Source: JBJTIF01 sp046094825 (lineage in GTDB: Bacteria; Actinomycetota; UBA4738; HRBIN12). From it: a stretch of 5,772 bases of DNA. The notes under the pieces were generated by a model that saw nothing but the letters and a program-made list of their open reading frames with translations, ran no database searches and had not been told where the DNA came from. The number at the start of each line of letters is the position of its first letter. Within the stretch, counting starts at the first letter, position 1. The stretch spans positions 1-5,772 of the forward strand of contig JBJTIF010000145.1 of NCBI GenBank assembly GCA_046094825.1, in the 5' to 3' direction. The translations under genes and the position numbers were made by a program. Shown here in pieces: positions 1 to 5,772 of this stretch.

Positions 1-334
1 CGGGTGCCTCGATCGTCGCGACGGGGGCGCCGAGCCGCGCGAGCACTTCGGGCATCGCGACGGACTCGCCCGCGCGGCTCGGCGCACCCGGCCGCGTCAC
101 GACGACGCCGCGTGGCGTGACGACCGCGGTGTCCTCGACGAAGGTCGAATCCGGGAAGCGGTCGTCGGGCTCGAGGACGACGAGCTCCACACCGGCATCG
201 ACGAGCGCCCTGCAGTACGCGTCGTGCTGACGGCGCGCGAGGTCGAGATCCGGTGGTCCGAGCCCCGCGGTCGTGAGCCCGTCGGCGAAGGTCGCCGAGG
301 GCGGACGGACGATGGCGCGGGTGACCTCCGTCAT
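1..334 (-). CDS. ddaH: Dimethylarginine dimethylaminohydrolase (DDAH), N-terminal 111 residues, cut by window edge
   Basis: DDAH is a cytosolic enzyme of the amidinotransferase/guanidine-modifying superfamily; it hydrolyses methylated arginines to citrulline and a methylamine. The visible part opens with the family pattern RAIVRPPS near residues 6-13, then GLT at 19-21. FPDSTFVEDTAVV follows at 60-72 and TRPGAPSR at 80-87. D62, E67, D68 and R87 line up, with an offset of two, with the substrate-binding Asp60, Glu65, Asp66 and Arg85 of Pseudomonas aeruginosa DDAH. The catalytic His and the C-terminal Cys lie beyond the left edge; family members are about 255 residues, so more than half is missing. 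The ATG at 334-332 is chosen because the family homology begins within six residues of it. It lies only 3 nt after the 3' end of tRNA-Asn, so its only SD-like sequence, GGAG, belongs to the tRNA acceptor end. A related guanidino-hydrolase such as arginine deiminase is less likely given the FPDSTFVED motif. Confidence 0.85.
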   Translation of the reverse strand, partial: MTEVTRAIVRPPSATFADGLTTAGLGPPDLDLARRQHDAYCRALVDAGVELVVLEPDDRFPDSTFVEDTAVVTPRGVVVTRPGAPSRAGESVAMPEVLARLGAPVATIEAP

Positions 335-337
335 GGG

Positions 338-410
338 CTCCGGGGGTGGGACTCGAACCCACAACCTACGGATTAACAGTCCGCCGCTCTGCCGATTGAG
401 CTACCCCGGA
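338..410 (-). tRNA. tRNA-Asn (anticodon GTT)
   Basis: The minus strand folds into a full cloverleaf of 73 nt. The acceptor stem TCCGGGG pairs with CCCCGGA, and the discriminator base is G. The D arm is GCTC/GAGC with loop AATCGGCA. The anticodon stem GCGGA/TCCGT contains one G-U pair, and the loop CTGTTAA reads GTT. The T arm is GTGGG/CCCAC with loop TTCGAGT. The anticodon gives asparagine. The 3' CCA is not encoded: the three bases after the discriminator are CCC, followed at once by the ATG of the DDAH gene. The tRNA starts 45 nt after the rpoD stop, so it may be cotranscribed with rpoD or start from the weak -10 candidate in that gap. Confidence 0.97.
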
Positions 411-423
411 TCGGGCGGGACGC

Positions 424-429
424 AGTCTA
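424..429 (-). promoter_or_regulatory. Candidate -10 box (TAGACT) ahead of tRNA-Asn
   Basis: In the 45-nt gap between the rpoD stop and tRNA-Asn the minus strand reads TAGACT, which fits the TAnAnT pattern of a housekeeping -10 box. It ends 13 nt before the first base of the tRNA, so a start about 7 nt downstream would leave a short 5' leader for RNase P to remove. I see no convincing -35 hexamer at 16-18 nt. Readthrough from rpoD is an equally good explanation for tRNA expression. Confidence 0.28.
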
Positions 430-455
430 CCGAACCGCCCCGGCGGCCGGGACGG

Positions 456-1838
<1,383 letters not shown>

Positions 1839-1843
1839 CGCCG

Positions 1844-1848
1844 CTCCT
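1844..1848 (-). promoter_or_regulatory. Shine-Dalgarno site deciding the rpoD TTG start
   Basis: The minus strand reads AGGAG, followed by a 5-nt spacer (CGGCG) and then TTG. It is the clearest ribosome binding site in the window. Together with the absence of any ATG, GTG or other TTG in the 35 in-frame codons between the dnaG stop and this point, it fixes the rpoD start at the rare codon TTG. Confidence 0.8.
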
Positions 1849-1868
1849 AGCCGTTCCCGGGGGGAGGA

Positions 1869-1897
1869 ATCCGGGGAGTGTACGAGACGCCCCGGAT
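1869..1897. repeat. 8-bp perfect inverted repeat in the dnaG-rpoD gap
   Basis: ATCCGGGG at 1869-1876 is exactly complementary to CCCCGGAT at 1890-1897, with 13 nt between the arms. The interval between the arms contains the candidate rpoD -10 box on the minus strand. The geometry fits an operator for a dimeric repressor covering the -10 region, or a hairpin in readthrough RNA from dnaG. No T-tract follows on the minus strand, so it does not look like an intrinsic terminator. A separate 10-bp perfect palindrome, CGACCGGTCG, lies next to it at 1901-1910. The function is inferred only from position. Confidence 0.5.
1877..1882 (-). promoter_or_regulatory. Candidate -10 box (TACACT) of an rpoD promoter
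   Basis: The minus strand reads TACACT, matching TATAAT at four of six positions, including the key T1, A2 and T6. Transcription would start near 1870, giving a leader of about 32 nt that carries the AGGAG site. No good -35 hexamer is visible 16-18 nt upstream, where the sequence is GC-rich. The support is the position in the only long intergenic gap of the cluster and the strong ribosome site downstream. Confidence 0.35.
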
Positions 1898-1943
1898 GCC
1901 CGACCGGTCGGCGACGCGGGTCCGCCCGGCGGCGCCCGAGGGG

Positions 1944-3725
1944 TCAGGGGGCGAGCGACCGGAGCTCGCGGTCGCTCGCGAGCAGCTCCTCGAACACGCG
2001 GTCGTACCCCTCGTCGCCGGGCGCCATCTCGGCGAGGCGCTGCCGCATCGCAGCGCTGCGACGCTTCAGGACGAACTGCTGGAGCCGCCGCCAGACATCC
2101 TCCGCGTAGCCGAGCGAGGGCTCGCCCTCGAGGGGTTCGACCGCGAGCGCGGCGAGGCCGGCAGCGGAGGCATCCGCGCCCGCGTCGGCGTCCGATCCCG
2201 CGCCCACGCGGGCGCGGACGTCGCCGCCCGCCTCGACGAGCTCGCGGAAGCGCGCACGGTGCTCGTCGGAGGTGAAGTGCTCGTCGGTGAGGCGTCCGGA
2301 GAGCGCCGCCCAAGCCCTCGCGTCGCGCGCGAGCAGCCGCAGGAGCTCGCGCTCGACCCGCTCCTGCGCGGAGGCGCGCTGCACCGTCTGGCGGACCTCC
2401 GTGGCCGCCGGCGCGCCGCGGCGACGGATCGCCTGCTGGACCGCGGCCTCCGACACGCTCGTGAGGTCGGCGATGAGATGGGCGTACTCGCTGCGCCGGA
2501 CGGGATCGGTGAGCCCCTGCACGAGGGGCGCGGCGGCGGCGACCGCCTGGGACTGCCCCTCGACGGTCGAGCGGTCGATGCGGCCGACCGTCCGCCGGAT
2601 CATGTACTCGACGACGGGACGCGCCTCGTCGGCGAGCGCGCGGAGCGCATCGCCACCCCGGGTCGTCACGAGGTCGGCGGGATCGAGACCGTCGGGCAGG
2701 ACGAGGACGACGGGCTGCACCGGGAACGCCTCGAGGTGCGCGTACGCGCGCTCGGCGGCACGGGCGCCCGCCTCGTCCCCGTCGAAGACGAGGATCATCC
2801 GCTTCGCGAAGCGTGCGGCGAGCCGGAAGTGCCCCTCGCCGAGCGCCGTCCCGCACGTGGCGACGACGTTCTCGATGCCGGCCTTCGCGAGGGCGATGAC
2901 GTCCGTGTAGCCCTCGACGACGTAGACGTCGCCGGATCGCGCGATCGCCCCCTTCGCCCGATGGAGGTTGTAGAGCGTCTCGCCCTTGCGGTAGATCGGC
3001 GTCTCCGGAGAGTTCAGGTACTTCGGTCCGTCCTCGCGATCGCCGGGGAGCACGCGTGCACCGATGCCGATCGCCCGGCCCTGGAGGTCGTGGATCGGGA
3101 ACGTGATGCGCCCCCGGAAGCGATCGCGGATCGCGCCGCTCGCCTGATCGCGGATCGCGAGGCCAGCCTCGACGAGGATCTCGGCCGGCGTCCCCTTCGC
3201 CGGCAGCCGCTTCAGGAGGAAGTCCGCCGCACCGGGCGCGAACCCGATCTGAAACGTCGCCGCGGTCGCCGGATCGATGCTCCGGGAGGTGAGGTACGCC
3301 CGCGCGGCCTCGGCCTGGGGCGCGCCGCGGAGCGTCTCCTCGTAGAGCGTGGCCGCGCGCTCGTTCGCGTCGTGGAGGGCCTGCCGCCGCGAGGCGGCCT
3401 TGCGCGCGCCGACCGTGTCGCCCTCGTAGCGGAGGGTGACACCCGCGTCCCGAGCGAGCCGCTCCACCGCCTCGGCGAACTCGAGGTGCTCGAGCTCGCG
3501 GAGGAACCGGATCGCGTCGCCGGAGGCCCCGCAGCCGAAGCAGTAGTAGACGCCCTTCGACGGGGACACGGAGAACGACGGCGACTTCTCGGTGTGGAAG
3601 GGGCAGAGCCCCGACATCGAATCGGCCCCCGACCGCTTCAGCGTGAGGTAGCCCGAGATGAGCTTCACGATGTCCGTCCGTTCGCGGACCGCCGCGACGT
3701 CGTCGTCTCGGATGCGGCCGGCCAT
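1944..3725 (-). CDS. dnaG: DNA primase DnaG
   Basis: DnaG makes the RNA primers for lagging-strand synthesis and for replication start, working with the replicative helicase. This 593-residue protein has the standard bacterial length and domain order. The N-terminal CHC2 zinc-binding domain shows C41, H44, C62 and C65 in CPFH and CFGC. The catalytic core follows, with RFRGRITFPI at 202-211 and GPKYLNSPET at 233-242. The TOPRIM metal-binding residues are E271 in VVEGYTD and D315 and D317 in DGDEAG; DPAD is at 348-351. The last 150 or so residues are the poorly conserved helicase-interaction part, with an Ala/Asp/Gly-rich linker at about 502-528. The ATG is 2 nt after the dgt stop (TGA CG ATG) and has no visible SD, so translation is probably coupled to dgt. 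The stop is in the same frame as rpoD, 35 codons upstream of it. Confidence 0.97.
   Translation of the reverse strand: MAGRIRDDDVAAVRERTDIVKLISGYLTLKRSGADSMSGLCPFHTEKSPSFSVSPSKGVYYCFGCGASGDAIRFLRELEHLEFAEAVERLARDAGVTLRYEGDTVGARKAASRRQALHDANERAATLYEETLRGAPQAEAARAYLTSRSIDPATAATFQIGFAPGAADFLLKRLPAKGTPAEILVEAGLAIRDQASGAIRDRFRGRITFPIHDLQGRAIGIGARVLPGDREDGPKYLNSPETPIYRKGETLYNLHRAKGAIARSGDVYVVEGYTDVIALAKAGIENVVATCGTALGEGHFRLAARFAKRMILVFDGDEAGARAAERAYAHLEAFPVQPVVLVLPDGLDPADLVTTRGGDALRALADEARPVVEYMIRRTVGRIDRSTVEGQSQAVAAAAPLVQGLTDPVRRSEYAHLIADLTSVSEAAVQQAIRRRGAPAATEVRQTVQRASAQERVERELLRLLARDARAWAALSGRLTDEHFTSDEHRARFRELVEAGGDVRARVGAGSDADAGADASAAGLAALAVEPLEGEPSLGYAEDVWRRLQQFVLKRRSAAMRQRLAEMAPGDEGYDRVFEELLASDRELRSLAP
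2173..2218. repeat. 13-bp perfect inverted repeat inside the 3' part of dnaG
   Basis: TCCGCGCCCGCGT at 2173-2185 is exactly complementary to ACGCGGGCGCGGA at 2206-2218, with a 20-nt loop. The stem is almost entirely G-C, so dnaG mRNA could form a very stable hairpin about 230 nt before the dnaG stop. It encodes part of the Ala/Asp-rich linker of the primase (around RARVGAGSDADAGAD), a part of the protein with little sequence constraint. No T-tract follows, so it is not an intrinsic terminator. It could be an mRNA processing or stability element, or a by-product of low-complexity GC-rich coding. Confidence 0.6.
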
Positions 3726-3727
3726 CG

Positions 3728-4738
3728 TCAGAGCAGCCAGCCGCGCGGCAGGAAGAGCCGCTCGTACGTGCGGAGGGCGTATCGGTCGGTCATCCCGGCG
3801 ATGTAGTCGGCGACCCGCGTCGGGAGGTCGCCCGGCGTGCCGTGGTACTCGTCGGGGATCTCGTCGGGGTGCTCGAGGTAGTAGGAGAAGAGCGCCCGCA
3901 CCATCTCGACGGCCTTGTCCTGCTCGGCTCTCGCGTCATCGCGGAGGTAGACGCGCTCGAAGAGGAAGTCCCGGAGGCGATCGAAGGCGGCGAAGACCTC
4001 CTCGGAGAGCCGGATGACCGACCCGTCGCCGCTCGCGCGGACGAGGTCGGTGACGAGGGTGTTCACTCGGGCGCCGTGGCTGTCGCCGAGGACTGCGATC
4101 GCATCGGCGGGCAGATCCTCGCGGCGGAGCACACCTGCGCGGACGGCATCCTCGATGTCGTGGTTCGTGTACGCGATGCGGTCGGCGAACCGGACGATCG
4201 CGGCCTCCGGGGTCGCGGGCTCGGGCATGAGCCACGGGTGGTTCACGATCCCGTCGCGCACCTCCCAGGTGAGGTTCAGGCCGCGGCCGTCGTTCTCGAG
4301 GTGCTCGACGATCCGCAGGCTCTGCTCGCTGTGGCGGAACGGTCGGTCGAGGAACGGGGTGAGCGCGTCCTCGCCGAGGTGACCGAACGGCGTGTGGCCG
4401 AGGTCGTGACCGAGGGAGATCGCCTCGGCGAGGTCCTCGTTCAGCGCGAGGGCCCGGGCGACGGTGCGCGCGATCTGCGAGACCTCGAGCGTATGGGTGA
4501 GCCGCACGGTGTAGTGGTCGCCCTCGGGAGCGAGGAAGACCTGCGTCTTGTGCTTCAGCCGCCGGAAGGCCTTCGTGTGGATGATCCGGTCGCGGTCGCG
4601 CTGGAAGGCCGTTCGGAGGTCGTCGGGTTCCTCCTCGCGCTCGCGCCCCTTCGTGGCGGACACGAGGGTCGCCGCCGGAGCGAGGGTCTCGCGTTCGATC
4701 CGCTCGGTGCGCTCGCGGGGGGTCTCCACGCGGAGCAT
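3728..4738 (-). CDS. dgt: Deoxyguanosinetriphosphate triphosphohydrolase (dGTPase-like HD hydrolase)
   Basis: This HD-superfamily enzyme cleaves dGTP, and in many relatives other dNTPs, to the deoxynucleoside and triphosphate, thereby controlling dNTP pools. The 336-residue length fits the shorter type-2 dGTPases found beside dnaG in many GC-rich bacteria. FQRDRDRIIHTKAFRRLKHKTQVF lies at 45-68 and carries the family signature. The metal ligands are H82 (RLTHTLEV), H111 and D112 (HDLGHTPFGH) and D186 (ADRIAYTNHD). FRHSEQ at 134-139 and the C-terminal YIAGMTDRYA at 312-321 are also typical. The ATG at 4738-4736 is the first start codon after the in-frame stop of the DUF218 gene, 36 nt upstream. 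It lacks a good SD; a GTG at codon 4 is a possible alternative. The stop lies 2 nt before dnaG, so the two are almost surely cotranscribed. True nucleotide specificity cannot be read from the sequence. Confidence 0.94.
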   Translation of the reverse strand: MLRVETPRERTERIERETLAPAATLVSATKGREREEEPDDLRTAFQRDRDRIIHTKAFRRLKHKTQVFLAPEGDHYTVRLTHTLEVSQIARTVARALALNEDLAEAISLGHDLGHTPFGHLGEDALTPFLDRPFRHSEQSLRIVEHLENDGRGLNLTWEVRDGIVNHPWLMPEPATPEAAIVRFADRIAYTNHDIEDAVRAGVLRREDLPADAIAVLGDSHGARVNTLVTDLVRASGDGSVIRLSEEVFAAFDRLRDFLFERVYLRDDARAEQDKAVEMVRALFSYYLEHPDEIPDEYHGTPGDLPTRVADYIAGMTDRYALRTYERLFLPRGWLL

Positions 4739-4774
4739 CGTAGCGCCGGCCCCCGACCCGCTCCCCCGGGCCCC

Positions 4775-5389
4775 TCAGCGGCCGACGATCCGGTACGCGA
4801 GGTACGCGAGCGTCTCCCGGACGTAGCCGTCGAGCCGCGTGGCCTCGCTCCGGGCGGCCGACCGCCACGTCGCGGTCGCGTACCCGACGATGCCGAGGTC
4901 GCGGGCCATGCGCTTCACCCGGAGGTTGTGCCAGGGGTCGGAGACGAGGAACACCGTCGCGACCTCGAGGTCGGCGAGGAGCGGACGGACCGCGGCGAGG
5001 CTCTCCCACGTCGTCGACCCCTCGCCGGAGGCGCGGAGCGCGGACGCCGGGACGCCTCGGTCGCGGAGGTACGCCACCCCCGCCTCGGCCTCGGTCGTCG
5101 CGTCGCCGACACCGGCACCTCCGAGGACGACGATGAGCGGCGCGCGGTCATCGTCGTAGAGGAGGAGCGCGTGATCGAGCCGGCCCTCGAAGACCGGCGA
5201 CGGCGCACCGTCGTACTGCGCCGCCCCGAGGACGAGGATCGCGTCGGCGCGAGGGACGACGCTCGCGTCGTCGGTGTGCGCGGCGCGCCAGACGGCGAGG
5301 GCGGATGCGCCCGTCGCGACGACGGCGATCGCGAGGAGGGCGGCGGCGGCGCGGATCGCCGCGCGGAGGAGACGACGGACGGGCGACAC
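4775..5389 (-). CDS. DUF218/YdcF-SanA-like membrane-anchored protein
   Basis: This 204-residue protein belongs to the DUF218 family (YdcF, SanA, ElyC), a Rossmann-like fold linked in some members to cell-envelope functions; its activity here is unknown. A basic N-terminus (RRLLRAAIR) precedes one hydrophobic segment at about 11-36, so it is probably anchored in the membrane with the domain outside. Family motifs are ADAILVLGAAQYDGAPSPVF (48-67), FEGRLDHALLLY (67-78), the GG-containing strand at 84-95, the GEGSTTWESL segment (122-131) and VFLVSDPWHNLRVKRMARDLG (146-166). The GTG start lies 9 nt after the TAG of the upstream gene, which is in the same frame, so no further upstream start is possible. 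No strong SD is seen, so translational coupling is likely. It precedes dgt by 36 nt and may be cotranscribed with it without sharing its function. Confidence 0.88.
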   Translation of the reverse strand: MSPVRRLLRAAIRAAAALLAIAVVATGASALAVWRAAHTDDASVVPRADAILVLGAAQYDGAPSPVFEGRLDHALLLYDDDRAPLIVVLGGAGVGDATTEAEAGVAYLRDRGVPASALRASGEGSTTWESLAAVRPLLADLEVATVFLVSDPWHNLRVKRMARDLGIVGYATATWRSAARSEATRLDGYVRETLAYLAYRIVGR

Positions 5390-5398
5390 GCACCGATG

Positions 5399-5772
5399 CT
5401 AGCGACGCCCGGCGACGTCGGCCGCGATGAGCCCGACCTCGCCGAGCACGCGGAGGAACGCGCGGCGCCGGAACCCGGAGGCGAACACCGCGCGGCTCGC
5501 GCACACGCCGTCGACGCGCCACACGAGCGCCCAGACGCGATCGGCGCCGAGCAGCCGCGCGGTCGCTCCGTCGCGGAGCGGCATCGTCGCGTCGACGAGC
5601 GGGAGCCCCTCGCCGAACTCCCCCTCGAGCCCGGAGAACCGGTGGAGCTCCCTGCCGCGGGCGTCGGCGAGGCCGCTCCGGGTCGCGATGCGATCGGCGA
5701 ACCGATCCTCGAGCTCGACCGTCACCGCGAACCCCGCGGGGACGGCGAACGGCGGGGGGGCGCGGGGGGGGG
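5399..5772 (-). CDS. Unrecognised protein, 5' end probably beyond the window
   Basis: I do not recognise this protein. A GTG at 5725-5723 would give 108 residues, but the frame stays open to the right edge. The codons just upstream read plausibly as PFAVPAGFAV before VTVELEDRFADRIA, so the true start is probably outside the window. The visible part looks like a soluble protein: mixed acidic and basic, with one Cys, a Trp pair around VWALVW, and a basic FRRRAFLRVLGEVG stretch near the end. No signal peptide, membrane segment or catalytic motif stands out. It ends in TAG 9 nt before the DUF218 start, in the same frame and direction, which supports it as a real gene of the same operon. The outermost codons fall in C-runs that could be unreliable sequence. 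Confidence 0.6.
   Translation of the reverse strand, partial: PPRAPPPFAVPAGFAVTVELEDRFADRIATRSGLADARGRELHRFSGLEGEFGEGLPLVDATMPLRDGATARLLGADRVWALVWRVDGVCASRAVFASGFRRRAFLRVLGEVGLIAADVAGRR

Noticed and set aside
335..337. Missing CCA at the 3' end of tRNA-Asn
   Set aside because: Many bacteria add CCA enzymatically, so an unencoded CCA does not indicate a pseudogene; all stems are intact.
435..446. Small GC-rich inverted repeat after the rpoD stop, considered as a terminator
   Set aside because: The stem is only 4-5 bp with a tiny loop and no T-tract follows on the minus strand, so it does not support an intrinsic terminator.
3122..3159. 14-bp direct repeat (GATCGCGGATCGCG, two copies) in dnaG
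   Set aside because: It encodes the repeated peptide AIRD within a conserved coding segment and has no flanking structure; similar codon choice explains it.
1878..3806. 642-codon open frame on the plus strand opposite dnaG
   Set aside because: It is fully antisense to a primase with all its catalytic motifs. Low-complexity Arg/Glu/Asp-rich composition and the absence of motifs mark it as a shadow frame, despite its length.
3936..5009. 357-codon minus-strand frame overlapping dgt and the DUF218 gene
   Set aside because: Its protein is almost all Arg, Pro, Gly and Ala and it overlaps two recognisable genes in another frame.

Overview
The window is a GC-rich (about 70% by eye) bacterial chromosome segment in which every supported gene lies on the minus strand. 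Reading in the direction of transcription, from high to low coordinates, the order is: an unrecognised protein cut by the right edge, a DUF218/YdcF-like membrane-anchored protein, dgt (dGTP triphosphohydrolase), dnaG (primase), rpoD (primary sigma factor), tRNA-Asn(GTT), and the first 111 codons of a dimethylarginine dimethylaminohydrolase (DDAH) cut by the left edge. The dgt-dnaG-rpoD block is a form of the macromolecular-synthesis cluster. Such a cluster in a GC-rich genome, with leader-poor genes and a short RpoD region 1.1, fits a Chloroflexota lineage (for example Limnocylindria-like) or a deep Actinomycetota lineage. This placement is inference and is not proved by the window.

Layout. 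5772-5399: partial unknown ORF. 5389-4775: DUF218 protein, 9 nt after the previous stop. 4738-3728: dgt. 3725-1944: dnaG, whose ATG is 2 nt after the dgt stop. 1943-1839: the longest gap in the window (105 nt), holding an inverted repeat, a candidate -10 box and a clear Shine-Dalgarno site. 1838-456: rpoD, with a TTG start. 455-411: short gap with a candidate tRNA promoter. 410-338: tRNA-Asn. 334-1: DDAH start. No stretch over 300 bases lacks a gene.

How it works together. dgt hydrolyses dNTPs, DnaG primes replication, and RpoD directs housekeeping transcription. The tight spacing of the upstream genes suggests one polycistronic transcript with translational coupling. rpoD appears to have its own promoter and ribosome site.

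I found no mobile element, CRISPR array or obvious defence system. The most interesting signals are inside conserved genes. RpoD carries an insertion of about 29 residues between regions 4.1 and 4.2, just before the -35-binding helix-turn-helix, and a long insert between regions 1.2 and 2.1. There is a 13-bp perfect inverted repeat inside the 3' part of dnaG. The 3' end of tRNA-Asn lies 3 nt from the DDAH start codon.
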